From Flavobacteriales bacterium UBA7612 (lineage in GTDB: Bacteria > Bacteroidota > Bacteroidia > Flavobacteriales > Weeksellaceae): 64,000 nt of DNA. The notes under the pieces were generated by a model. The model had not been told where the DNA came from and made no database searches. It saw only the letters and a list, made by a program, of their open reading frames with translations. How positions within the stretch are numbered: position 1 is the first letter of the stretch; every line of letters starts with the position of its first letter. Location of the stretch: contig DLJQ01000018.1 in NCBI GenBank assembly GCA_002484335.1, positions 91,749-155,748 of the forward strand. The letters are read 5' to 3'. A program made the position numbers and the translations under genes. Positions 34,866 through 43,348 of the stretch are shown here, piece after piece.

Positions 34866-35264
34866 TTAAGCAGCTATAAAACGGTCATCTTTACCATTCC
34901 AAGATAAAACCTTATAAGAAATACCTTCTTCAGTTTTAATATCTTGTTCTTTTAAAACTAAAAATGTATCATCCCAGTCATTATCTTCATAACTAACAAC
35001 CCAAAATAATTCATTAAAAAATAAACCTTCTAAAATATATAAAAGTTCTTCAACAGAATCAACTTTATATGTTGTATATGAATGTGATGTCTTTATCCAG
35101 ATTTCATTTTCTTCAGAAGTTTGGATAAAAAAATCTCCAATCTCTGCTTTATATTCATTCTCTATATGAAATTCTAATAAATTAGTATCTTTCTTTTGTA
35201 ATCCTTCTAAACTAGGGATAACTTCAATGATTTGATTATATATTTTAATTGAAAAATCGTTCAT
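34866..35264 (-). CDS. Hypothetical protein, 132 aa
   Basis: Not recognised. The protein is 132 residues, acidic, soluble, with an alternating strand pattern and many aromatic residues (FFIQTSEENEIWIKTSHSY, ELFWVVSYEDNDWDDTF). No signal peptide or catalytic motif is visible. The ATG at 35264 is preferred: a promoter box lies at 35286-35293, and a start eight codons upstream would overlap that box. It is followed by prfB with its own promoter, so it is probably monocistronic. Confidence 0.72.
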   Translation of the reverse strand: MNDFSIKIYNQIIEVIPSLEGLQKKDTNLLEFHIENEYKAEIGDFFIQTSEENEIWIKTSHSYTTYKVDSVEELLYILEGLFFNELFWVVSYEDNDWDDTFLVLKEQDIKTEEGISYKVLSWNGKDDRFIAA

Positions 35265-35285
35265 TTTATTTAAAAAATTAGTTTG

Positions 35286-35293
35286 CAAAAATA
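35286..35293 (-). promoter_or_regulatory. -7 promoter box for the 132-aa hypothetical gene
   Basis: On the minus strand TATTTTTG, followed by C, matches TAnnTTTG and lies 21 bases before the ATG at 35264; it decides the start. Confidence 0.55.
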
Positions 35294-35300
35294 GAAGTAA

Positions 35301-35708
35301 TTATCTAATTCTTACATGATATTTGTATTCTATGAACTTAAAAAAATTAAATAGCTTATATTCAAAATCATAACCATAATCTACCGTAGGATTTAAATCT
35401 ATGCTTACAGCATATAAATCAGGATTATAAGCAAATGGTTGCAAATATCTTTGATTCCATATAATTACATATTGTCTGTTTTGTTGTTTGTAATATTGTT
35501 CGGTATAGAAAGTTTTAGGTAATGCAATCGATTTTAAATAAACATCATATTGCGGATCTAAAACGATAATATCGTATTCTCCATCATCGTTAGGTTCAAA
35601 CTTTAATGAATTTTCTTTTAGAGATGATTCAGCATTTATATTATGTTTATTTGAATAACATGCATTGAATAGTAGAAAAATACTAATAAATAGTAGTAAT
35701 TTTTTCAT
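35301..35708 (-). CDS. DUF6146 family lipoprotein
   Basis: A 135-residue lipoprotein (signal MKKLLLFISIFLLFNAC, lipidated Cys17) that I recognise as DUF6146 by the blocks YDIIVLDPQYDVYLKS, YYKQQNRQYVIIWNQRY and the final DYGYDFEYKLFNFFKFIEYKYH. The family is common in Bacteroidota and has no known function; it should sit on the periplasmic face of an envelope membrane. ATG at 35708 is used rather than the adjacent GTG one codon earlier. It is divergent from the ArsC-family gene. Confidence 0.82.
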   Translation of the reverse strand: MKKLLLFISIFLLFNACYSNKHNINAESSLKENSLKFEPNDDGEYDIIVLDPQYDVYLKSIALPKTFYTEQYYKQQNRQYVIIWNQRYLQPFAYNPDLYAVSIDLNPTVDYGYDFEYKLFNFFKFIEYKYHVRIR

Positions 35709-35748
35709 CACTTTAAATTTTAATAAATTTACTAAAAATAAAAGAATA

Positions 35749-36092
35749 ATGTATACGATATTACATAACTCAAGATGTGGGAAAAGTAGAGAATCTTTGA
35801 AGGTTTTAGAAGATTCTGGAAAAGAATTTCAAATAAGAGAATATTTAAAAGAACCATTATCAAAAGAAGAAATAAAAAATATTTTATCTAAGCTAAAAGT
35901 TAATCCGATTGATATTGTTAGAACTAATGAGGAAGATTGGAAAGTAAATTATAAAGGTAAAAAATATCTGATGAAGATATTTTAGATGCACTTGTAAAAT
36001 TTCCCAAATTAATACAAAGACCAATTGTTATTGATGAAAAAAGTGGAGTAATAGGTAGACCAAAAGAATTGGTGGAAGATTTTATAAAATAA
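35749..36092 (+). pseudogene. ArsC-family arsenate reductase-like gene with a single frameshift
   Basis: Frame one encodes about 72 residues of a thioredoxin-fold ArsC/YffB-type protein with the active-site motif HNSRCGKSR (Cys10, Arg14) and PIDIVRTNEEDWK. At about 35957-35968 (a run of six A followed by TATCT) the frame breaks. The continuation in the next frame (SDEDILDALVKFPKLIQRPI, then GVIGRPKELVEDF) restores the usual C-terminus of this family up to the stop at 36092. The total of 344 bases is exactly one short of a 114-residue gene. Either a one-base deletion has inactivated it, or there is a homopolymer sequencing error. With the base restored it would be a normal glutaredoxin/thioredoxin-linked reductase. 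Confidence 0.85.
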
Positions 36093-36112
36093 TTTATTAT
36101 TCCAAATAAAAC

Positions 36113-36141
36113 AAAAAACTCCTTTATAAAAGGAGTTTTTT
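36113..36141. terminator. Bidirectional terminator
   Basis: AAAAAACTCCTTT and AAAGGAGTTTTTT form a 13-bp perfect stem with loop ATA, serving the ArsC-like gene and the convergent ABC operon. Confidence 0.9.
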
Positions 36142-36147
36142 ATTGGA

Positions 36148-36978
36148 TTATAAATCTCTTTTCTTTATTAAGAATAACGTTAGCCCTGAAAATAAAATGA
36201 TATAAAAAATATTTATACCTAAGTAATCCCATTGAATTGTATCTGGAACGAATAATTTTTTATCAGCCATAAAATTAGCTACATCAGTATTTGGATAATC
36301 TATGATTTCTCCATTTGATTTAAATGGTAAATATCTACTTAATAGAAATAAATTATTTTCTTTATCTAATGATAAATTTGATAATCTAAAATAGTACTCT
36401 ATTCCTTTTATAGTTGTTTCTCCAATATTTAAAGCAATTATAGCTAAAATAACAAATGCATTCTTTCTTAATAAAAAAGATAAAAACATTGAAATAATTA
36501 TAAATGTAAGTACTTCAATAAAATAACCAAATAGGAATTCAATCCCATTAAATATACTCGTATTTTTACTAAAGATAATCCCTAATGAAATAATAATAAT
36601 TCCTACAATCAATGTTGAAAAAAGAGTAATGATTATATTCATTAAGACTTTTGATTGAAAAAACTCTGTCTTCGTTAATCCATCAATTGTATTTTGTTTA
36701 AAAGTTCCAAAAGAATATTCATTTGTAATATTATTAATAACAATGATTGCCAAAAAATACTTTCCAAAACCTACTAACCAAGTTATATTATGCCAAATGA
36801 CTGGAAATTCTAATGCACCTAAATCAATAAAATTAATATTAAATCCATTTAAATAAGGTTTGAAATTTGGTAAGATAATTCCCATTAAAATTATCATCAA
36901 AAAATATAAAATAATAAAGATTCTTGTTCCTTTATTATAAAATATTTTATTCCATTCTATATTAAATAATCGTTTCAT
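36148..36978 (-). CDS. ABC-2 type transporter permease
   Basis: A 276-residue membrane protein with six hydrophobic segments typical of ABC-2 permeases (BcrB-like): an amphipathic start MKRLFNIEWNKIFYNKGTR, FIILYFLMIILMGIILP, YEYSFGTFKQNTIDGLTKTE coupling loop, and late segments up to YIILFSGLTLFLIKK. It pairs with the ATPase gene immediately upstream (1-base gap), forming a likely exporter or lantibiotic/bacitracin-resistance-type ABC system. The substrate cannot be predicted. The operon ends at a strong hairpin. Confidence 0.87.
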   Translation of the reverse strand: MKRLFNIEWNKIFYNKGTRIFIILYFLMIILMGIILPNFKPYLNGFNINFIDLGALEFPVIWHNITWLVGFGKYFLAIIVINNITNEYSFGTFKQNTIDGLTKTEFFQSKVLMNIIITLFSTLIVGIIIISLGIIFSKNTSIFNGIEFLFGYFIEVLTFIIISMFLSFLLRKNAFVILAIIALNIGETTIKGIEYYFRLSNLSLDKENNLFLLSRYLPFKSNGEIIDYPNTDVANFMADKKLFVPDTIQWDYLGINIFYIILFSGLTLFLIKKRDL

Positions 36979-36979
36979 T

Positions 36980-37879
36980 TTAGTGATTTTGTTTCTGAAT
37001 TAAATCGAAAAATTGTTGTTCTAAAGATTCTTTTCTTTTTACAAGATGACTGAGGATAATGTCTTGATCAAATAAAAGTTTATTAATTTCAGCCGTGTCA
37101 ATTTCCTGACTTAGAACAGCTATTATTTTTGAATTTTCTTGTGTTACTTTAGCAACGAAAGAGAAACTGTTTAATACGGTTATTAATTTTTCTGAATTAT
37201 TTGCTGAAAGTTCTATACTTCCAAAATTAGAACTCATCTGATCTACAGAACCAGCATAAAGCATTTTACCTTGATTGAGAACTACGACATGCGAACATAC
37301 TTTTTCTACCTCATCAAGTAAATGACTTGCTAAAATAATTGTAGTTCCTTGTTCAGCAATTTTTATGATAAGTTCACGTATTTGTATAATTCCTTGAGGA
37401 TCTAATCCATTTGTAGGCTCATCAAGAATTAAAACTTCGGGATTGTTTAGTAAAGCAGCTGCAATTGCTAAACGTTGTTTCATTCCTAAAGAAAAATGTT
37501 GAAACTTGTCTTTTTTACGATGTAGTAAACCAACAAGTTCAAGTTTTTCATCAATTCTTTTATAGTTAACTTCTTTAATGTCTGCAATAATTTCTAAGTT
37601 TTTTTGTCCAGATAAATAAGGATAAAACTTAGGACTTTCTATTATAGCACCAATTTTTTTAAGCGAATTGTTATCAGGCTCTTTGTTAAACCATTTCCAG
37701 TTGCCATTGGTTGGATTAATTACATTAAGAATTATTCCTAATGTTGTAGATTTTCCACTTCCATTTGGTCCTAATAAACCATATACATTTCCTTTTTCCA
37801 CTGAAAAACTTATGTCTTCTACAGCAGTGAAATTTCCAAATTTCTTTGTTAGATGATTTATTTCAAGAATTTTATTCAT
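36980..37879 (-). CDS. ABC transporter ATP-binding protein (BcrA/CcmA type)
   Basis: A 299-residue ATPase: Walker A GLLGPNGSGKSTT (about residues 34-46), Q-loop GAIIESPKFYPYLSG, signature FSLGMKQRLAIAAALL, Walker B VLILDEPTNGLD and switch His in ILASHLLDEVE. The C-terminal ~80 residues are typical of drug/antibiotic exporters of the BcrA group. It energises the permease encoded one base downstream. A promoter box was not clearly found upstream; the region is shared with the divergent chaN promoter. Confidence 0.92.
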   Translation of the reverse strand: MNKILEINHLTKKFGNFTAVEDISFSVEKGNVYGLLGPNGSGKSTTLGIILNVINPTNGNWKWFNKEPDNNSLKKIGAIIESPKFYPYLSGQKNLEIIADIKEVNYKRIDEKLELVGLLHRKKDKFQHFSLGMKQRLAIAAALLNNPEVLILDEPTNGLDPQGIIQIRELIIKIAEQGTTIILASHLLDEVEKVCSHVVVLNQGKMLYAGSVDQMSSNFGSIELSANNSEKLITVLNSFSFVAKVTQENSKIIAVLSQEIDTAEINKLLFDQDIILSHLVKRKESLEQQFFDLIQKQNH

Positions 37880-37932
37880 ACAAATGAATTTAATTTTTAT
37901 TATTGGTCAAGTTTTTTGTTTATTTGTTACAA

Positions 37933-37949
37933 TTTAGAATTAATTTAAA
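37933..37949 (+). promoter_or_regulatory. Candidate Fur-like operator upstream of chaN
   Basis: TTTAGAATTAATTTAAA is an imperfect palindrome like the site upstream of the heme receptor (TTTAGAATAATTAAAAA). It lies seven bases before the start codon, inside the expected transcribed leader. Shared form and shared iron/heme context support it; AT-rich background weakens it. Confidence 0.35.
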
Positions 37950-37955
37950 TAAATA

Positions 37956-38834
37956 ATGAAAAAAGTTATACTTGCATTCATGTTTGCTGCTATATCTGTT
38001 GTAAACGCACAAGATCTAAAAAATTATCAAATTTATAATCAAAAAGAAGATAAAGTTAATTTTGATAAAATGATAAAAGAACTTTCTTCTTATGACATTG
38101 TTTTATTTGGAGAGCACCATAATGATGCGATAAATCATTGGTTACAATTACAAACGACTAAAGCATTATACAAAGCAAAGGATGGAAAGATTATTCTTGG
38201 TGCTGAAATGTTTGAACGTCATCAACAAAAAGATCTAACTGATTATTTAAAAAATAAGATAGAAGATAAGGATTTACAAACAAGAACAACTTTATGGAAA
38301 AATTACTCAACAGATTATAAACCTTTGGTTGATTTCGCAAAAGAAAATAAAATTTCATTTATTGCTACAAATGTTACTAGAAAATTTGCTTCATACATTT
38401 CAAAAAATGGGTTGTCAAGTTTAGATACAATATCAAATGATGATAAAAAAAATATTGTTAAACTTCCATTTGATATTGATTATAATGCTCCTGGATATCC
38501 AGAAATGATAAAGATGATGGGAGAACATGCTGGTTTAAAAGCTAAACAATTTGTTGCAGCTCAAGCAGTAAAAGATGCTACAATGGCTGAATCTATTTTA
38601 TCTAGTTATAAAGTAGGAGAATTATTTATACATTTTAATGGTGATTATCATTCAAAAAATTACGGAGGTATTTATTGGTATTTGAAACATACAAATCCTA
38701 ATTTAAGAATAGCTGTTATCGAAATTTTAGAAGCATCAGATAATAAATTAAATATAGAAAAACCAAAAGAAGAAAGTTTTACTCCAACAGAATTTATAAT
38801 TGTTTTACCAAAAGATTCTCCTAAATCTTATTAA
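37956..38834 (+). CDS. ChaN-family heme/iron-related protein
   Basis: A 292-residue secreted protein with a signal peptide (MKKVILAFMFAAISVVNAQ) and the ChaN/DUF399 fold: IVLFGEHHNDAINHWLQ with its conserved Glu-His-His, GAEMFERHQQ, FIATNVTRKFAS and FNGDYHSKNYGGIYWYL near the C-terminus. Known ChaN proteins bind two stacked hemes and are iron-regulated; a periplasmic or outer-membrane heme-handling role is inferred. There is no lipobox Cys, unlike the Campylobacter lipoprotein. A Fur-like site lies just upstream, consistent with co-regulation with the hmu operon at 1.3-6.1 kb. Confidence 0.85.
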   Translation: MKKVILAFMFAAISVVNAQDLKNYQIYNQKEDKVNFDKMIKELSSYDIVLFGEHHNDAINHWLQLQTTKALYKAKDGKIILGAEMFERHQQKDLTDYLKNKIEDKDLQTRTTLWKNYSTDYKPLVDFAKENKISFIATNVTRKFASYISKNGLSSLDTISNDDKKNIVKLPFDIDYNAPGYPEMIKMMGEHAGLKAKQFVAAQAVKDATMAESILSSYKVGELFIHFNGDYHSKNYGGIYWYLKHTNPNLRIAVIEILEASDNKLNIEKPKEESFTPTEFIIVLPKDSPKSY

Positions 38835-38890
38835 ACATTAGGTTATCTGTAGATAAAATATTAAATTCAAATTTTGTAGAATAAAAAATC

Positions 38891-39808
38891 ATGTCTGATA
38901 ATTTATCATTAGTAATATTAGCAGGAAATATTGGTAAACAATATGAATGGCAAAAACAAATAGATCCAATAGGACCTAATAAAGAAACGTTATTAGAATA
39001 TTCAATTTTTGATGCACTTGAAATAGGTATAAAACATTTTGTTTTTATTATTAATCAAGATTTTGGACTAGAAACAAAAAAGTATTTTCAGCATATTATT
39101 GATAAGAACTTTAGTCAAGTAGAATTTATTTTACAAACAACATATACAGCAGTTCCAAGAAGTATTTATGACTCTATTGAAAATAGAAAACAACCTTGGG
39201 GAACAGGTCATGCTTTGCTTATAGCGAAAAGTCATCTTAGTAACCCATTTATTGTCATTGATGCTGATCATTTATATGGAAAGACAACTTTTTATAAAGC
39301 AAAAGAATTATTTGTTGAAGGAATAATATTACCAAATAGATATGGTTTAATTACTTATTATTTAGAAAATACTATAGAAAAGCATAATTATGTTACTAGA
39401 GGTCTTTGTACAATAAATAAAGATTATCTAGTTCATATTAAAAAATTTAATAATATTCATTTTAATGATAATGAAGAAATTATTTCTGATGAAATAAATG
39501 ACGATTTAATATTTGATTCTCAAGCATCAACTTCTATTAACTTTTGGATTTTTCATCCATCAATATTTAGATTTTTAGAGGATAAGTTTTCTCAATTTTT
39601 AAAGAAAGATTCTTCTGAATTAGAATCAACATTTTCTCTTTATTCAGTAATTAATAATATGATTAAAGAAAATCAATTAGAAGTAATTGTAAGAAAAACT
39701 AATGAAAGATGTAGTAGAATATATAATCGAGAGGATAAACAATATCTTATAGAAAGAATTAGAGATCTAATCGAAATGGATATTTATCCAAAAATGTTAT
39801 GGAAATAA
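38891..39808 (+). CDS. Nucleotidyltransferase-like protein (GT-A fold)
   Basis: A 305-residue protein resembling sugar-1-phosphate nucleotidyltransferases: strand SLVILAGNIGKQYEWQKQID, then KETLLEYSIFDALEIGIKHF and a metal-site-like FIVIDADHLYG. The usual glycine-rich GxGTR(x)P loop is degenerate here (AGNIGKQYEWQ), while the QxxP equivalent and the DAD motif remain. It may activate a sugar phosphate for cell-envelope polymers, or it may have a changed substrate. It is followed 14 bases later by a GNAT acetyltransferase gene, probably on the same transcript. Substrate unknown. Confidence 0.75.
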   Translation: MSDNLSLVILAGNIGKQYEWQKQIDPIGPNKETLLEYSIFDALEIGIKHFVFIINQDFGLETKKYFQHIIDKNFSQVEFILQTTYTAVPRSIYDSIENRKQPWGTGHALLIAKSHLSNPFIVIDADHLYGKTTFYKAKELFVEGIILPNRYGLITYYLENTIEKHNYVTRGLCTINKDYLVHIKKFNNIHFNDNEEIISDEINDDLIFDSQASTSINFWIFHPSIFRFLEDKFSQFLKKDSSELESTFSLYSVINNMIKENQLEVIVRKTNERCSRIYNREDKQYLIERIRDLIEMDIYPKMLWK

Positions 39809-39822
39809 ATTAAATAAAATAC

Positions 39823-40308
39823 ATGAGTAAAATTCATTTTGAAAAATATAAACCATCAGAATTTAATGAATATTTTAAACTTGTTCAAGATGATGATGTA
39901 ATGAGGTACATTACTGGTAAAGGAATGACCGAAGAACAAGCTAATCATAAATTTAATTCTATTTTAGAAAAAAGCTCAATTCATGATGATATTGGTTATT
40001 TTAAAGTTTATAAAGATGATCAAACAATTGCTGGAGAATGTAAATTAGTATATAACAAACATTTAGAAAATTCTCTTGAAATTGGCTATGTATTAAAAAA
40101 AGACTTTTGGAAACAAGGAATAGGTTCTAAAATTTGTGAACACTTAATAACTTTATCAAAAGATAGATTTCCAACTTATGAAATTATAGCTGTTATAGAT
40201 CCAGATAATACAGCGTCTAGAAAATTATTAGAAAAGTTTAACTTTGTTTCTTATTGGAAAGGAATTGAACACGATGTTCCAACTGAAAAGTTGATTTTGA
40301 AAAAATAA
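39823..40308 (+). CDS. GNAT-family N-acetyltransferase
   Basis: A 161-residue acetyltransferase of the RimJ/RimL-like group. The acetyl-CoA pyrophosphate loop is in IGYVLKKDFWKQGIGSKICEHL (QGIGSK equals the Q/RxxGxG/A motif), and the late NTASRKLLEKFNFVSYWKG block is the typical NxxSxxxLEKxGF signature. The acceptor could be a protein N-terminus or a small amine. It starts 14 bases after the nucleotidyltransferase-like gene and 4 bases before the Nif3-like gene, so four genes here probably form one transcript. Confidence 0.88.
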   Translation: MSKIHFEKYKPSEFNEYFKLVQDDDVMRYITGKGMTEEQANHKFNSILEKSSIHDDIGYFKVYKDDQTIAGECKLVYNKHLENSLEIGYVLKKDFWKQGIGSKICEHLITLSKDRFPTYEIIAVIDPDNTASRKLLEKFNFVSYWKGIEHDVPTEKLILKK

Positions 40309-40312
40309 AACA

Positions 40313-41407
40313 ATGCAAGTAAAGGATGTAGCAAAAGTAATGGAAGAAATAGCGCCATTAACTTATGCAGAAGATTTTGATAATGTAGGATTATTGGTAG
40401 GAGATTATTCTAATAATGTAACAGGAATTTTGGTAACTTTAGATACAACAGAAGAAGTTGTAGAAGAAGCTATTGTAAAAAACTGTAACTTAATTATTAG
40501 CTTTCATCCAATCATTTTTTCTGGATTAAAGAAATTGAATGGGAATAATTATGTAGAAAAAGCTGTTTTAAAAGCAATTAAAAATGATATAAGCATTTAT
40601 GCTACTCATACAGCTTTGGATAATTCTAAAGTTGGAGTTAATTTTAAAATTGCAGAACAATTGAAATTAACAAATACAACTATTTTAATCCCGAAAGATA
40701 ATACTATTAAACAGTTAATTACTTATGTACCTAAAGTAAATTTAGATCCATTAAAAAATGCTCTTTACGAAGCAGGAGCAGGGAAAATAGGAAATTATGA
40801 TTCTTGTGGTTTTAGCACAGAGGGAAAAGGAAACTTTCGACCTATAGAAGGTGCTAATCCATATATTGGAGAAAAAGGAAAATTAGAAACTGTAGCTGAA
40901 AGTAGAGTAGAAGTTGTAATGCCAAATCATTTGGAAGGAAATATTATGAAAGCATTATTTGATAATCATCCTTACGAAGAAGTCGCTTATTCGGTTATAA
41001 ATTTAAATAATAAAAATAAATATATCGGAATTGGGATGATTGGTGAATTAGAAAAAGAAATGTCAGAACAAGATTTTTTTAGTTATCTGAAAGAACAAAT
41101 GAATACACCAATGATTCGTCATTCGAAATTATTAAATAAGAAAATAAAAAAGGTAGCTGTACTTGGAGGATCTGGTGCTTTTGCAATAAAAAATGCAAAA
41201 AATGCTGGAGCTGATATTTATATTACTGCAGATTTAAAATATCATGATTTCTTTTCTGCTGAAAATAAGCTTGTTTTGGCAGATATTGGACATTTTGAAT
41301 CGGAACAGTTTACAAAAAATTTAATAACTTCGTATCTTAAAGAAAAATTTACTAATTTTGTCATCTTTAATTCTGGAATTAATACCAATCCTGTTAATTA
41401 TTGTTAA
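40313..41407 (+). CDS. Nif3-like dinuclear metal-centre protein
   Basis: A 364-residue protein of the Nif3/YqfO type with an inserted PII/CutA-like domain in the middle (about 130-240, with IKQLITYVPKVNLDPLKNALYEAGAGKIGNYDSC). Metal ligands are visible in SFHPIIFSG, YATHTALDNSKVG and, near the end, ADIGHFESEQFT. It forms a hexameric toroid; biological substrate is unresolved (a GTP cyclohydrolase I-type 2 label has been used). It is commonly followed, as here, by the coiled-coil C4-zinc-ribbon gene, whose start lies two bases after this stop. Confidence 0.92.
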   Translation: MQVKDVAKVMEEIAPLTYAEDFDNVGLLVGDYSNNVTGILVTLDTTEEVVEEAIVKNCNLIISFHPIIFSGLKKLNGNNYVEKAVLKAIKNDISIYATHTALDNSKVGVNFKIAEQLKLTNTTILIPKDNTIKQLITYVPKVNLDPLKNALYEAGAGKIGNYDSCGFSTEGKGNFRPIEGANPYIGEKGKLETVAESRVEVVMPNHLEGNIMKALFDNHPYEEVAYSVINLNNKNKYIGIGMIGELEKEMSEQDFFSYLKEQMNTPMIRHSKLLNKKIKKVAVLGGSGAFAIKNAKNAGADIYITADLKYHDFFSAENKLVLADIGHFESEQFTKNLITSYLKEKFTNFVIFNSGINTNPVNYC

Positions 41408-41409
41408 CT

Positions 41410-42195
41410 ATGTCTGAAACAAAAAATATCAAAGAGCTTAGCGTAGAAGAAAAGCTTCGCGCATTATACGATTTGCAATTAATCGATTCACGTTTAGATG
41501 AAATCAGAAACACTAGAGGAGAATTACCTTTGGAGGTTGATGATTTAAGTGATGATGTTGCACAATTAGAAACAAGAATTCAAAAAGTTGTTGACGAAAC
41601 TAAAGGTTTGGATGAAGATATTAAATTAAAGAAAGAAGCTATTAAAAATGCTGAAACTTTAATTAAAAAATATACAAAGCAACAAGATAACGTACGTAAC
41701 AACAGAGAGTTTGATGCTTTAGCTAAAGAAATCGAATACCAAGGATTAGAAATCGAATTATCTGAAAAACGTATTCGTGAATTTACAATTAAAATTCAAC
41801 AAAAAAATTCTCAAATTGAAGATTTCAATACAAAATTAGTTTCAATGAAAGAGCATTTGTCTCATAAACAAGCTCAATTGGATACTATTGTAAAAGATAC
41901 TGAAAAAGAAGAAGCTGTTTTATTAAAGTTATCTACAGAATATGCAGATAAAATAGAAAAACGTTTATTTGATGCTTATAGTAGAATTAGATCTTCTGTA
42001 AAAAATGGATTAGCTGTTGTTCCTGTAGAACGTGGAGCATCTGCTGGATCTTTCTTTACAATTCCACCACAAAGACAAATGGATATCGCACAACGTAAAA
42101 AAATTATTACTGATGAGCATTCTGGCCGTATTTTGGTTGATTTAGAATTAGCTTTAGAAGAGCAAGAAAAAATGGAATATGTTATCAAAGGATAA
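41410..42195 (+). CDS. Coiled-coil C4-zinc-ribbon-family protein lacking the zinc cysteines
   Basis: A 261-residue protein: a long coiled coil (about 10-190, rich in K/E/L) and a C-terminal ribbon that in relatives binds zinc through two Cys pairs. Here the ribbon reads ASAGSFFTIPPQRQMDI and ITDEHSGRILVD; the positions of both Cys pairs hold Ser, Ser, Asp and Ser, so no zinc can be bound there. The PPQRQ and GRILVD core is intact, so the fold is presumably kept. Relatives are linked to RNA/ribosome-associated functions. ATG at 41410 is chosen over a TTG three codons earlier that overlaps the Nif3 stop. It ends before a strong terminator. Confidence 0.9.
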   Translation: MSETKNIKELSVEEKLRALYDLQLIDSRLDEIRNTRGELPLEVDDLSDDVAQLETRIQKVVDETKGLDEDIKLKKEAIKNAETLIKKYTKQQDNVRNNREFDALAKEIEYQGLEIELSEKRIREFTIKIQQKNSQIEDFNTKLVSMKEHLSHKQAQLDTIVKDTEKEEAVLLKLSTEYADKIEKRLFDAYSRIRSSVKNGLAVVPVERGASAGSFFTIPPQRQMDIAQRKKIITDEHSGRILVDLELALEEQEKMEYVIKG

Positions 42196-42223
42196 TTTTA
42201 TCTTTTAATAATTTAAAATATAT

Positions 42224-42258
42224 AATTAAGGCATTTATAATTTATAAATGCCTTAATT
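42224..42258. terminator. Bidirectional terminator
   Basis: AATTAAGGCATTTATA and TATAAATGCCTTAATT form a 16-bp perfect stem with a 3-base loop between convergent genes. Confidence 0.9.
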
Positions 42259-42259
42259 T

Positions 42260-42931
42260 TTATTTTTTAGAAACTAATCCTGAAATAAGATTTCTAATAT
42301 AATCAGCATTAATATTAAAAAAGTTATTTGTAATATCATCTGCTTGTGATAAATTTTGATTTTTAGAGTTTTCACTATCATAACCTAAACAGAATAAATC
42401 TGCATTTTTTGCAGCTATCACTCCATTTGTACTATCTTCTATAACAATACAAAATTCTTTTTTTGAAGTCGCTAAATTTGCAGCATGAATAAATATAGCT
42501 GGATCAGGTTTTGATTTTGGAAATTCTTCTCCAGAAACTTTATGTACAAAATATTGATTTAGATTAAAACGATCAAATACTTTGTTGATTGTAGATTTAG
42601 AAGCAGAAGAAGCTAAAATTAATTCGAAATTATTTTGATACAAATCCTTAATTAATTGTTCTACTCCAGGAATCAATTCTAAATCTTCTTTTGTATCAAA
42701 CGAATCATTAAAAATTGTACGTTTACGTAAAACTAAATCATTTACATCTTCTTTTAAATTGAATTTATCTTTCAAATTTTGATATACATTTTTTGTAGAT
42801 TGCCCAGTAAAAGATTCAAATAATTCATCAGAAACATCAATGTTTAATTCGTTGTAATGATTGAAGTAAGCATATTTATGTAATGGTTCAGTATCTACGA
42901 TTACTCCATCCATATCAAAAATGACTGTCAT
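42260..42931 (-). CDS. HAD-family phosphatase, beta-phosphoglucomutase-like
   Basis: A 223-residue HAD hydrolase. The catalytic motif I is IFDMDGVIVDTEPLH (two Asp, nucleophile first), motif II is LASSAS, motif III Lys is in GEEFPKSKPDPAIF, and motif IV is CIVIEDSTNGVIAAKNA. The helical cap between motifs I and II and the EDSxxG pattern match beta-phosphoglucomutase/phosphoglycolate-phosphatase-like enzymes. It dephosphorylates or isomerises a sugar phosphate in the cytoplasm; the exact substrate is not predictable. It follows the 136-aa secreted protein gene by 6 bases. Confidence 0.9.
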   Translation of the reverse strand: MTVIFDMDGVIVDTEPLHKYAYFNHYNELNIDVSDELFESFTGQSTKNVYQNLKDKFNLKEDVNDLVLRKRTIFNDSFDTKEDLELIPGVEQLIKDLYQNNFELILASSASKSTINKVFDRFNLNQYFVHKVSGEEFPKSKPDPAIFIHAANLATSKKEFCIVIEDSTNGVIAAKNADLFCLGYDSENSKNQNLSQADDITNNFFNINADYIRNLISGLVSKK

Positions 42932-42937
42932 GATTTT

Positions 42938-43348
42938 TTAATTTTTATGTTTTAACTCTGCTGAAATTATAGCAAATCTAGCTTTTCCTATTCTTGAGGA
43001 TATGTTTTCATTTTTATGGGTTTTTATATATTCTCTAGCATTTTTAGAATTTTTATCATTTGAAAGATATTTTTCATTAACATAAACTAATTTTCCAAAA
43101 TCACTTTGTAAAATACCTTGATAAATTCCGTCTGAAATATAGTTAATAATAAAAAAAAACTCAGCTTTTTCATTTTTCACATAATTAGGTGAATTTTTAA
43201 TCAATGCTTCTTCAGACGATATATAATATCTTCCATTTTTTATTATTTTATTTAAATAAATTTCATATTCAATTAAAGATTTTTCTTGAGCATAGCTAAA
43301 TTGTAAATTACAACTAATGATAGTGAAAATTAATAATAAAAATCTCAT
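42938..43348 (-). CDS. Hypothetical secreted protein, 136 aa
   Basis: Not recognised. A Sec signal peptide (LLLIFTIISCNLQFSYAQ) precedes a 116-residue basic, Tyr/Asn/Lys-rich mature domain; an internal Cys in the signal region (IISC) could be read as a lipobox, but the later cleavage at YAQ looks better. The gene heads a two-gene unit with the HAD phosphatase. The 317-bp region upstream has no clear promoter box. Confidence 0.65.
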   Translation of the reverse strand: MRFLLLIFTIISCNLQFSYAQEKSLIEYEIYLNKIIKNGRYYISSEEALIKNSPNYVKNEKAEFFFIINYISDGIYQGILQSDFGKLVYVNEKYLSNDKNSKNAREYIKTHKNENISSRIGKARFAIISAELKHKN

